This document shows, one piece after another, positions 31,856 to 39,563 of a stretch of 64,000 nucleotides of DNA (position 1 is its first letter; each line of letters begins with the position of its first letter). The notes beneath the pieces were generated by a model, which was not told where the DNA came from, searched no databases, and saw nothing but the letters and a program-made list of their open reading frames with translations. Made by a program: the position numbers and the translations under genes. This DNA is from JANXVR01 sp034667405 (GTDB lineage: Bacteria > Actinomycetota > UBA4738 > HRBIN12). The stretch lies in assembly GCA_034667405.1 (NCBI GenBank), contig JAXDJX010000002.1:62001-126000 (forward strand), written 5' to 3'.

Positions 31856-32557
31856 TCAGCCTCGGATGACCTGCGAGAGCTTCAACGTGTGCTCGTAGAG
31901 GGCTTTTCCGGTGACGGCGGCTTCACAGCCCAGATCGCGGAGGGACCACACATCGTCCGCGTGGCGGACACCACCGCTCGCGATCACGGGGCGGTTCGTC
32001 AGCTTCAGCACGTGCGTGTAGAGGCGGATGTCGGGCCCCTCAAGCGTGCCGTCGCGGGCGATCGATGTGACCAGGTATCGCGGCGCGCCAGCGTCATCCA
32101 GCAGCGGGATCGCTTCCTCGAGCGTGGGCCCCTCTTCCTTCCAGCCCTTCACCATGACCTTGCCGCCGCGGATGTCGAGGCCGACCACGATGTGTTCGGC
32201 GAACTCCTCGACGGCACGCGCGACGAACTCGGCGTCCGCAGCCGCCGCGGTCCCCAGGATGGCTCGTGCTGCGCCGTTCTTCAGCACCTCTCCGATGGCC
32301 TCGATCGAACGGATGCCCCCGCCGACCTGGACGGGCAGCACCACGGAGCGGCAGATGGCCTGGATCGCGTCACGGTTGTCGCCTTCCCCGAGCGCGGCAT
32401 CCAGATCGATCACGTGGAGCCGTCGCGCCCCTTCTTCCTGGAACTTGACCGCGACCGCAACCGGATCTTCCGAATAGCTCGTCTCGTCGTCGGGGTTGCC
32501 GCGCAACAGTCGTACGGCGCGGCCCCCGCGAAGGTCGATCGCCGGGATGACGATCAT
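31856..32557 (-). CDS. hisA: ProFAR isomerase
   Basis: The 233-residue TIM barrel isomerises ProFAR to PRFAR by an Amadori rearrangement. Marks are MIVIPAIDLRGGRAVRL with the catalytic Asp8, LHVIDLDAALGEG, VQVGGGIRS, VVGLDIRGGKVMVKGW and, near the other catalytic Asp, VTSIARDGTLEGPD. In some actinobacteria HisA is replaced by the dual-function PriA, which also serves tryptophan synthesis; the sequence looks HisA/PriA-like and I cannot tell which substrate range it has. ATG overlaps the hisH stop by 4 bases. Confidence 0.93.
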   Translation of the reverse strand: MIVIPAIDLRGGRAVRLLRGNPDDETSYSEDPVAVAVKFQEEGARRLHVIDLDAALGEGDNRDAIQAICRSVVLPVQVGGGIRSIEAIGEVLKNGAARAILGTAAAADAEFVARAVEEFAEHIVVGLDIRGGKVMVKGWKEEGPTLEEAIPLLDDAGAPRYLVTSIARDGTLEGPDIRLYTHVLKLTNRPVIASGGVRHADDVWSLRDLGCEAAVTGKALYEHTLKLSQVIRG

Positions 32558-33162
32558 GCCGCCACCGCGCGAACGAAGTTGCGGTAGAGCTGCAACCCGG
32601 CCTCGCCCGACTTCTCGGGGTGGAACTGGGTCGCGAACACGTTGTCGCGCGCGACCACGGCGGAGAACGGCCGGCCGTGTTCCGTCGCGCCGATCGTGGC
32701 CTCGCCGACATCCGGCGCGAACGAATGCACGAAGTAGAAGCGCGTCCCCTCCGTGATGCCCCGGGTGTACGGGTGCGGCGTGGTCCATCCAACCGTGTTC
32801 CAGCCCATGTGGGGAACCTTGACGGTGTCCCCGGGCAGCCTTCGCGAGGAACCCTCGAGCAACCCGAATCCCACCTCACTGTCCTCTTCGCTTCCCTCGA
32901 ATAGGACCTGCATCCCCACGCAGACGCCGAAGACGGGCCGTCCCGTCTGCACGTACGAACGGATGGGGGCTTCCAACCTGGCTTCGCGGATCGCACGGAC
33001 GCAGGCACCGAAATGGCCGACCCCGGGGATGACCAGCGCATCCGCCGCATCCACCGCGGACGGATCCGCCGTGACGACGGACTGGGCGCCCGCAGCCGCC
33101 AGCGCGCGCGAGACCGAATGGATGTTCCCGCTCCCGTAGTCCAGGACGGCGATCGAGGTCAC
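32554..33162 (-). CDS. hisH: Imidazole glycerol phosphate synthase, glutaminase subunit
   Basis: The 202-residue class-I glutamine amidotransferase supplies ammonia to HisF. It shows the strand IAVLDYGSGNIHSVSRAL, the nucleophile elbow GVCVGMQVLFE with catalytic Cys, the HisH-specific VPHMGWN, and FATQFHPEKSGEAG with the His-Glu pair. The GTG at 33162 is chosen because it overlaps the hisB stop by 4 bases and has AAGGGAA upstream; a longer frame runs into hisB. Confidence 0.95.
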   Translation of the reverse strand: MTSIAVLDYGSGNIHSVSRALAAAGAQSVVTADPSAVDAADALVIPGVGHFGACVRAIREARLEAPIRSYVQTGRPVFGVCVGMQVLFEGSEEDSEVGFGLLEGSSRRLPGDTVKVPHMGWNTVGWTTPHPYTRGITEGTRFYFVHSFAPDVGEATIGATEHGRPFSAVVARDNVFATQFHPEKSGEAGLQLYRNFVRAVAA

Positions 33163-33743
33163 AACGTTCCCTTCGTCGAAGGAACATCGCCGCGCCCCGT
33201 CAACGAACACGCATCGCCGAACGCCTTCGCCATCGCTTTGAATTCGGCTTCGCAGACGTGGTGGGGCGAGCGACCGTATCGAAGGTGAACGTGGATGGTG
33301 AGTTCCGCGCTCTGTGCAAGCGCCCGAACGAAGTCCTCCACCAGGCCGGTGTCGAACGTCCCGATGGTCTCGGCCGGAACGGGGACCTCGTGCACCACGA
33401 AGTTCCGCCCGGCGAGGTCCAGCGACACCTCTACGGCTGCCTCGTCCAACGGCACGACGATCGAGGCGAACCGGCGGATCCCGGCTTTGTCCCCCAGCGA
33501 CTCCTTCAGCGCCTGGCCGATCGCGATCCCCGTGTCCTCCACCGTGTGGTGCCCGTCAACCTCGAGGTCGCCCTTGCACGTCACGTCCAGGTCCCATCCC
33601 GCGTGCTTCCCCAACTGCTGAACCATGTGGTCGAAGAACGGCAGGCCGGTATCGGCCGACGCCTGCCCTGTTCCGTCGAGATTGAGGACGACGGTGACGT
33701 CCGTCTCCTTCGTCGTTCTGTTGATGGTTGCGGTGCGGCTCAT
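33159..33743 (-). CDS. hisB: Imidazoleglycerol-phosphate dehydratase
   Basis: The 194-residue enzyme dehydrates imidazole glycerol phosphate with manganese. The paired metal-binding motifs are DGHHTVEDTGI and RSPHHVCEAEFKA, plus GLPFFDHMVQQLGKHAGWDL. It is the single-domain form without histidinol-phosphate phosphatase; no phosphatase gene lies in the cluster. Both ends overlap neighbouring genes by 4 bases. Confidence 0.96.
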   Translation of the reverse strand: MSRTATINRTTKETDVTVVLNLDGTGQASADTGLPFFDHMVQQLGKHAGWDLDVTCKGDLEVDGHHTVEDTGIAIGQALKESLGDKAGIRRFASIVVPLDEAAVEVSLDLAGRNFVVHEVPVPAETIGTFDTGLVEDFVRALAQSAELTIHVHLRYGRSPHHVCEAEFKAMAKAFGDACSLTGRGDVPSTKGTL

Positions 33744-34834
33744 CCGTTCTCTCCTGATGTCGGTGCAGGCGCTCGGTCGGTGTTGAGGACGTCCGTCAGT
33801 GATTCCAGGAACAGGTCGATCTCTTGGGCGGTACCGGCGGTGACCCGAAGGGCCTCCGGCACCACCGATGTCATGTCGCGGACCAACACGCCTCGATCGA
33901 GGAGGCCCTGCCACACCTCGGCCGCAGGTTTCGGTGGAACGAATAGGACGAAGTTTGCCTGGGAAGGGAAGACGGTGCACCCTTCGATCGCCGTGAGCGC
34001 AGCGAGGATGCGATCGCGCTGGTTGCGGATCGCTTCGAGCAGACCGAGGGCGCTGTCCATGTGGCGGAGTGCGACGACGCCGGCGGTCTGGGTAAGCGCG
34101 GAGACGTGATACGGGAGCCGGACACGCTGGAGGTCTTCCACGACCTCCTTCGATGTCAGCACGTAGCCGAGCCTGGCGCCCGCCATCGAGAACGCCTTGC
34201 TGAAGGTTCGGACCACGGCGAGGTTCGGGTGCTCGGCGAGCAGGGGGAACGCGCTCTCGCCGCCGAAGTCGATGTAGGCCTCGTCGACCACGACCAGCGC
34301 GGTGGGCGCGGCATTCACCAGGTGCTGGATGTCGACGAGCGGCTGCGGATTCCCCGTCGGATTGTTCGGCGAGCACACGAAGATCACGTTGGGGTGCATC
34401 GACAGCGCGGCGGTGACATCGTGCGCCCCAAGGGTGAACGGCGGCTTCAATGTCAGCTGGATCGGCCTGGTCTCGGTGAGCCAGCACAACCGCGAGTGGA
34501 GCAGGTACGTGGGCTCGAACATGACCGCCTGGCGGCCGTGACCTCCGAAGGCCTGGAGGATCTGCGTCAGGATCTCGTTCGATCCGTTGGCGACCCACAC
34601 GCCGTCGACCGGGTGCTCGTGGCGTTCGGCCAAGGCGTTGCGGAGTTCGGTCATCTGGCCGTCGGGGTAGCGATTGAGCGGGATCTCACGGATCGCGGCC
34701 GCGAGATCCTCGTGGAACGCCGCGGGGAGATCGACGGGGCATTCGTTCGTGTTGAGCTTCGCTCGGCTCTCGACCTGCGGCGAGACGTAGGGGGCGACGT
34801 CGCGGAGGCCGGCACGGGGCGCCGGCGCGGTCAC
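33740..34834 (-). CDS. hisC: Histidinol-phosphate aminotransferase
   Basis: The 364-residue PLP enzyme makes L-histidinol phosphate. Marks are KLNTNECPVDLP near the start, ANGSNEILTQIL, CSPNNPTGNP, VVVDEAYIDFG and the PLP lysine in TFSKAFSMAGARLGY; an Arg in ALRVTAGT binds the substrate carboxylate. It lies between hisD and hisB with 4-base overlaps on both sides. The GTG start is set by the overlap with the hisD stop. Confidence 0.95.
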   Translation of the reverse strand: MTAPAPRAGLRDVAPYVSPQVESRAKLNTNECPVDLPAAFHEDLAAAIREIPLNRYPDGQMTELRNALAERHEHPVDGVWVANGSNEILTQILQAFGGHGRQAVMFEPTYLLHSRLCWLTETRPIQLTLKPPFTLGAHDVTAALSMHPNVIFVCSPNNPTGNPQPLVDIQHLVNAAPTALVVVDEAYIDFGGESAFPLLAEHPNLAVVRTFSKAFSMAGARLGYVLTSKEVVEDLQRVRLPYHVSALTQTAGVVALRHMDSALGLLEAIRNQRDRILAALTAIEGCTVFPSQANFVLFVPPKPAAEVWQGLLDRGVLVRDMTSVVPEALRVTAGTAQEIDLFLESLTDVLNTDRAPAPTSGENG

Positions 34835-36111
34835 GTGGGGTCTCCCTGTGTTCGGGCTTCCATCGCTCGCGCGTGGCCGACAAGCCCTTCGGCCTCCGCG
34901 ATCGTGGTGGTGCCGGGCGCGTACCGGCGCGCCGCGTCCGACGTCATCTGGACCACCGAGCTCACGGTGACGTAGTCGGAGGCCCGGAGCCCACTTGAGA
35001 ACCGCGAGGTGCCGGCGGTCGGGAGCACGTGATTGGACGCCACCCCGTAATCGCCGAACGGCACCGCGGTCGAGGGGCCGATGAAGATCGCGCCGGCGTT
35101 CCGCACCTCCTTGAGGAAGGTGTCCGGATCGGTCAAGAGGAGTTGAAGGTGTTCGGCCGCGACGTCGTTGATCACATCCGCGGCCTGGGACAGATCGCGC
35201 ACCAACACCGTCTTCATGTGGCCCATCGCCGCATCGACGATCTCCCGTCTCCCCGCAGAAGCGATCGCCAGCGCCAGACTCGCGTTCACGCGCTCGATGA
35301 GATCCGCCTCGGGGGAGATGAAACAGCAGCGGGCTTCGGGATCGTGTTCGGCTTGGGCGATGAGATCGAGGGCGACCACCGCAGGGTCCGCGGAGGTGTC
35401 GGCCACGATGGCCAGTTCGCTCGGTCCTGCCAGGCCGTCGATGCCGACCATGCCGGCAACCTGTCGTTTGGCCTCGGTCACGTAGGCGTTACCGGGGCCA
35501 ACGATGCGGTCGACCCGAGGGATCGATTCCGTCCCGTACGCCATCGCGGCGATGGCCTGCGCGCCACCCGTCTTCGCCACATATCCGGCACCGGCTCGGC
35601 GCGCGGCGTAGAGGACGGCGGGCGTTACGGTCCCATCCGCGCGCGGCGGCGTGCAGAGGACGATCTCCTCGACTCCGGCGACCACCGCCGGCACCACGGT
35701 CATCGCTACCGATGAGGGATAGGTCGCTCGCCCACCGGGCACGTAGCAGCCGACCGACGCGAGGGGACGGACGATCTCGCCGAACCGCACGCCGTTCCGC
35801 TCGTCCCACCATTCCGGAGGGAGTTGGCGCGCGTGGAGATCGCGCAGTCGTTCGATCAACTCGTCGAGCGCGATCCGCAGGTCCTGGGGAGTGGCGGCCT
35901 CCGCGGCGTCGAACTCGGCCTCGGTCACCATGATCCCGCCGCGAAGATCGGCACCGTCGAACTTCTGCGCCAGCTCGACCAGGACTTCGTCGCCCTCGAC
36001 GAAGACACGTTGAAGGATGCCTCGGACGGTCTCAGCCAGGGCGGGATCGATCTCGAGCTTCGAGGGCTCGAGCCGCCCGCCCCGCTCGCGCAGGTCGAGG
36101 AGCTCGAGCAT
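34831..36111 (-). CDS. hisD: Histidinol dehydrogenase
   Basis: The 426-residue zinc enzyme performs the last two oxidations to L-histidine with NAD. Marks are VGCYVPGGRATYPSSVAMT, KTGGAQAIAAMAYGTE, IVGPGNAYVTEAKR, GIDGLAGPSELAIVAD, LIAQAEHDPEA and SNHVLPTAGTSRFSSGL. It is the first enzyme gene of the operon. The ATG at 36111 shares one base with the stop of the small membrane-protein gene (TGATG) and follows GAGGAG by 5 bases; a TTG one codon earlier is less likely. Confidence 0.96.
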   Translation of the reverse strand: MLELLDLRERGGRLEPSKLEIDPALAETVRGILQRVFVEGDEVLVELAQKFDGADLRGGIMVTEAEFDAAEAATPQDLRIALDELIERLRDLHARQLPPEWWDERNGVRFGEIVRPLASVGCYVPGGRATYPSSVAMTVVPAVVAGVEEIVLCTPPRADGTVTPAVLYAARRAGAGYVAKTGGAQAIAAMAYGTESIPRVDRIVGPGNAYVTEAKRQVAGMVGIDGLAGPSELAIVADTSADPAVVALDLIAQAEHDPEARCCFISPEADLIERVNASLALAIASAGRREIVDAAMGHMKTVLVRDLSQAADVINDVAAEHLQLLLTDPDTFLKEVRNAGAIFIGPSTAVPFGDYGVASNHVLPTAGTSRFSSGLRASDYVTVSSVVQMTSDAARRYAPGTTTIAEAEGLVGHARAMEARTQGDPT

Positions 36112-36257
36112 CAATTCTCCTCGACTACTCCGGGATGGTCCGCAGGCACATTCGGTCGGCGTTCACGCGCGACGTGCACCCAGCCCGTCACCCCCACCAC
36201 GAACGCAGCGAGGGCCAAGAGGGCGAGTGCCAAACGGAAGATGGAGTCGAGACTCAT
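36111..36257 (-). CDS. Small single-span membrane protein leading the his operon
   Basis: This 48-residue frame encodes MSLDSIFRLALALLALAAF and so on: one membrane helix (about residues 6-28), then a basic segment (ARERRP) and an acidic tail. Its stop shares one base with the hisD ATG, and the hisD ribosome site lies in its last codons, so hisD translation probably depends on it. The minus-strand TACCCT at about 36271-36276 could be its -10. I know no function; it could be a structural protein, or act mainly as a translated leader. It has no run of His codons (one His near residue 28, one near 41), so it is not a classical his attenuator peptide. Confidence 0.6.
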   Translation of the reverse strand: MSLDSIFRLALALLALAAFVVGVTGWVHVARERRPNVPADHPGVVEEN

Positions 36258-36320
36258 GGGATGCCCGAAAGGGTACCGGAAGCCGTCGGCGCCCGGCCCG
36301 CTTCGCCCACCCGGAAGGGC

Positions 36321-36326
36321 TATCGT
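36321..36326 (+). promoter_or_regulatory. Candidate -10 element (TATCGT), leaderless promoter
   Basis: TATCGT is followed by 6 bases and the ATG at 36333; there is no ribosome site. It lies in the 75-base divergent gap that also drives the his operon on the other strand. Confidence 0.5.
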
Positions 36327-36332
36327 TCTGCC

Positions 36333-36908
36333 ATGGCATTCCTGGTGGCGGCGATCCTCGGTTTGGGCTTCGGCGCAGCCGACCAGTTCCTGGGGAGCCG
36401 GTCGATCACGCTCGGTCCGTGGGCGGCAACCGCCGCTCAGGTGTCCGCTCCGTGGCTCGTGCTGCCGTTCCTGGCGGGGATGACGCAGGTGCGCGCCCGG
36501 AGGGCGGCGATCCTGGGTCTGCTCGTCTCGGTTTCGGCATTGCTCGGGTACTTCGCGATGACCTACAGCCCCATCGAGATCCACCCATGGACATTGCACC
36601 GGTTCACGACGGGGATGGTCGCGATCACGACGAGAGGTTGGTACAACCCGGTGTACATCCTGGGTGGCGTGGTGACCGGTCCGTTGTTCGGGCTGTTGGG
36701 TCAGCGATGGCGTGTTCGCCGCTGGTGGGTCAGTGCAGCGTTCGTTGCGGGCGCGATCTGTCTCGAGCCGTTGGCCCGCTGGGGAGCCGGTGAACTCATG
36801 CCGCCGGCTCCCGTCTGGGTCGTCGAGGTTGCGCTTGGGGCCGTCGTCGCCACGCTCTTCGCGGTCGCTGTCGTGCTCCCGCGCCCGGGTGCAGTCACGC
36901 GGACGTGA
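36333..36908 (+). CDS. Conserved integral membrane protein of unknown function
   Basis: The 191-residue protein has five or six membrane helices in a regular pattern, with short loops and conserved-looking turns such as GFGAADQFLGS, TYSPIEIHP and GGVVTGPLFGLLG. It resembles small actinobacterial DUF6518-type membrane proteins, a call I hold loosely. No substrate or partner is suggested. It is divergent from the his operon and its last 14 bases overlap the end of the hydrolase gene on the other strand. The start is supported by a leaderless promoter hexamer. Confidence 0.65.
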   Translation: MAFLVAAILGLGFGAADQFLGSRSITLGPWAATAAQVSAPWLVLPFLAGMTQVRARRAAILGLLVSVSALLGYFAMTYSPIEIHPWTLHRFTTGMVAITTRGWYNPVYILGGVVTGPLFGLLGQRWRVRRWWVSAAFVAGAICLEPLARWGAGELMPPAPVWVVEVALGAVVATLFAVAVVLPRPGAVTRT

Positions 36909-37950
36909 GGGTTTCCTCCGCTGTTGGGGCTGTCGGATCCATCTGATCGGCCAGGAGCAGGTCGGCGACATCGAACACCAGGCCGGACACGTCGAGGTCG
37001 TCGGTGTTCCCCAAGCAGATGAACGTGGTTCCGGCGCTGGGGAACCGGACCATCTTCGATTCCCAGCCGGGGAAGCTGCCGCCGTGGCTCACGATCGGCA
37101 GTCCGCGATGGGTCCGTACGGAGACACCCATCGCGTAATGGAGGGGTGTCCCGTCGTTCAAGGAACCGACGCGCGTGAGCCGCTCCGGCAACCAGCCGCC
37201 GGTCAACAGGTCGTCGTCGAAGTTCGCGTCCCACCGTGCGAGGTCGGCCGTGGTGGTCCAGAGTCCGCCGGCGCCGACGGCGTGGAACCGCGCGGGCTCC
37301 TCATACCGTGCGCCGTCGATAGCCTCGAAGTGGCCTCGGGCTGCGGCGGCCGGGAGCGCGCCGGGCCGATCCCGGAACATCGTCGCCGACATGCCCAGCG
37401 GATCGAAGATCCGCCGCTGTGCCAGGCGCGAGAGCGGTTCAGCCGCTGCCCGCTCGATAGCCTTCGCGAGGAGCACGTAGCCACGATTCGAGTAGTGGTA
37501 CACCGTGCCCGGTGGGTGCGCGAGCGTCTGCAACGCCCGAACCTTCGCGAGCTGATCGTCGGTGCTCCACGCCGGAAGACCGTCCGTGGGAACGCCCATG
37601 TGCGAGGCGCGTTCGGCGTCGCGCAGTCCACTCGTGTGGTGGAGCAGATGCTCAATCCGAACGTCGTCACCCCACGGCGGAAGGTCCTCCACGTATCGCC
37701 CGATGGGATCGTCCACCGACAGCGCCCCGTCGTGTTCCAACAACGCGATGCACGCCGCGACGAACTGCTTCGCGATCGAGCCGACATAGAAGATGGAGTC
37801 GGCCCGCAACAAGCTCCCGTCCGTGACCCGGGCCAGCCCCTTCGTAGTCTGCGCGAACGGACGACGGCCCTGGAGGATGAGGAGCGTGAGGCCCGGTCCG
37901 CCGTCGGGAACGTGTCGATCGATGAGTTCGACGAGTGCCGCTTCGTCCAT
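36895..37950 (-). CDS. Serine hydrolase of the beta-lactamase / D-Ala carboxypeptidase (class C-like) family
   Basis: The 351-residue protein has the three motifs of the fold: SxxK in YVGSIAKQF (nucleophile Ser), YxN in YHYSNRGYV, and the HxG motif in SHGGSFPGW, plus HHTSGLRD. Members are esterases, peptidases or D-aminopeptidases; true beta-lactam resistance is unlikely to be inferred from this. There is no signal peptide, so it is probably cytoplasmic. It starts 11 bases after the ThyX-like gene and appears to be the last gene of the pknB operon. Upstream open sequence in the same frame belongs to antisense of thyX and is not coding. Confidence 0.85.
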   Translation of the reverse strand: MDEAALVELIDRHVPDGGPGLTLLILQGRRPFAQTTKGLARVTDGSLLRADSIFYVGSIAKQFVAACIALLEHDGALSVDDPIGRYVEDLPPWGDDVRIEHLLHHTSGLRDAERASHMGVPTDGLPAWSTDDQLAKVRALQTLAHPPGTVYHYSNRGYVLLAKAIERAAAEPLSRLAQRRIFDPLGMSATMFRDRPGALPAAAARGHFEAIDGARYEEPARFHAVGAGGLWTTTADLARWDANFDDDLLTGGWLPERLTRVGSLNDGTPLHYAMGVSVRTHRGLPIVSHGGSFPGWESKMVRFPSAGTTFICLGNTDDLDVSGLVFDVADLLLADQMDPTAPTAEETLTSA

Positions 37951-37961
37951 GCCCAAAGGGG

Positions 37962-39554
37962 TTAGGTCTGCGCCGAGCGCTTGGCCTCGAGGCGGCGTTC
38001 TGCTTCCAGCCGCGCCAGATCGACCTCGCCGGTGTCCAGATGGGTGAAGGCCGAGGCGACGGCCGGATGCACGTCTGCGATCTGTCGGGCCATGGACTGC
38101 GCCACACGCCGATACGCCGGGTGTCCCTGCGGCTGTGACCGCAGTTCGGTCAGATGCATCGCCTCGCGTGCGGTCATCTGCATCACGAAGCGGATCTTGT
38201 AGGCCATGGACACAGCGTATTGCGCAACATCGGGCAGCCCCGCCGCGAACAGACGACGCTCCAGCTCCGCGCTGGCGGTGAGGACGCGCTCCCAGGGTTC
38301 GCGCAGCCGGGCATCGCCGATCTCGGTCGGGGTGTCGTAGCCGTGCGCCGTGGTGAGTCGCTGCCACTCCAACGTGAGCGGGCGGTGACGTTGGAGATCG
38401 CGGAACGCGCCGTAATCGCAGAGGACGTCGAATCGATACTGCGTCCGCTCCCACGCCCGACCGGGCTTGTGCCGGCGGTTCGCCCGGTCTCCGACGCTCG
38501 CCGCGAGGATCTCCGCCCGTTCCTCCGTCGTCATCGAACGAACCAACTCTAGGATCTGATCGTCTGGCAGGTGGCTCGCGGCGTAGAGGGCCGCCGCGGT
38601 GAGCTTGATCTCGCCCTCGGGGTCGTGGTCGGTGAGCGTCACCTCCTCGCGCCGCGCCGCGGCGGTGTCGCCCAGAAGTTTCGTCGCCAGATGTTCGGTG
38701 GCTTCGCGGTTGGCTTGCCAGTAGCGACCCCACGCCACTCCGCGATCCTCGACGTCCACGCGCTTGAGGAACTCGGGGATGACCTTACGGAGTTCCGTCA
38801 GGATCATGCCGCCGTACTCGCGCATCTCGGCGAGCGGATGCACGGTCAGGCGCATGATGAGTTGCTCATAACTCTGACCGGTCGCGTAGATCCCCACGTT
38901 CGAACGGGTCGCCGCGGGCAGCAGGACGCGGAGCGTGTCGCACGTCTTCGCCATGATCGTCTGGTTATAGACGAACTCGCTGTCGGCATCGTCCTTGGGG
39001 AACCGTTCGCGCCAGAACACGTCCATCGGCCCGTACATCTCGCCGTAGGTGTTGAAGACGGTGTCCAGGAACGCGTCGAATGCCGGCTGGAGGTCCGTTC
39101 CCTCGATCTCGGTGGGAACCGTGGCACGCCACCGATCGCCCGGCCGTCCGTCGTAGCGCATGTATCGAGTCGATTGCTCCAGGTAGGCCGCCAGGCGTCC
39201 CCATTCCAACGCCTTGCAGAGGAGTTGTGAGGCCTGTTCGCACGCCAAGTGCACACCGCCCAGCTGCGCCACCGAGTCGTCCCCGTATTCGACGAACACC
39301 CGGTCGTACAGCTTATCGGCGCGCGCGGAACCGACCCGGCTGAGTGTGCCCGCTTCGGTCACGTCCTGCGCGAACTCGTCGAGGAAGAGCCGGCGAAGCG
39401 ACTTCGTGCTCCGCGAATACCGCGCGAAGAGTGCACCCTTCACGGCCTCGGGCAGGTTGGTGAGCGCGAACACCGGCCCGTCGAGGTTGGTGAAATGCGG
39501 GGCCAGGCGTCCGCGTTCCTCCGGGGTGAAGGCTTCCGCGGCGTACCACTGCAT
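37962..39554 (-). CDS. thyX: Long two-domain ThyX-like flavin-dependent thymidylate synthase family protein
   Basis: The 530-residue protein is about twice the usual ThyX length and appears to hold two ThyX-like halves. The first half has RLAAYLEQSTRY (120-131), which keeps the S-x-R-Y end of the ThyX motif RHRxxSxNxxSxRY but not its start, and later TLRVLLPAATRSN. The second has QRHRPLTLEW (388-397), which keeps RHR but not the serines, then KIRFVMQMTAREAMHLTELRS and GHPAYR, typical of the dUMP/FAD-binding C-terminus. So each half retains a different part. Long proteins of this kind occur in several deep bacterial lineages annotated as ThyX; activity is unproven here. GGGAG 6 bases upstream and 9 bases after pknB show co-transcription with the division operon. 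Confidence 0.75.
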   Translation of the reverse strand: MQWYAAEAFTPEERGRLAPHFTNLDGPVFALTNLPEAVKGALFARYSRSTKSLRRLFLDEFAQDVTEAGTLSRVGSARADKLYDRVFVEYGDDSVAQLGGVHLACEQASQLLCKALEWGRLAAYLEQSTRYMRYDGRPGDRWRATVPTEIEGTDLQPAFDAFLDTVFNTYGEMYGPMDVFWRERFPKDDADSEFVYNQTIMAKTCDTLRVLLPAATRSNVGIYATGQSYEQLIMRLTVHPLAEMREYGGMILTELRKVIPEFLKRVDVEDRGVAWGRYWQANREATEHLATKLLGDTAAARREEVTLTDHDPEGEIKLTAAALYAASHLPDDQILELVRSMTTEERAEILAASVGDRANRRHKPGRAWERTQYRFDVLCDYGAFRDLQRHRPLTLEWQRLTTAHGYDTPTEIGDARLREPWERVLTASAELERRLFAAGLPDVAQYAVSMAYKIRFVMQMTAREAMHLTELRSQPQGHPAYRRVAQSMARQIADVHPAVASAFTHLDTGEVDLARLEAERRLEAKRSAQT

Positions 39555-39563
39555 GCGAACTCC

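Noticed and set aside
37951..38733. A much longer N-terminal extension of the serine hydrolase
   Set aside because: The extension is antisense or out of frame with thyX, Arg/Gly-rich, and the ATG at 37950 gives a normal-length family member.
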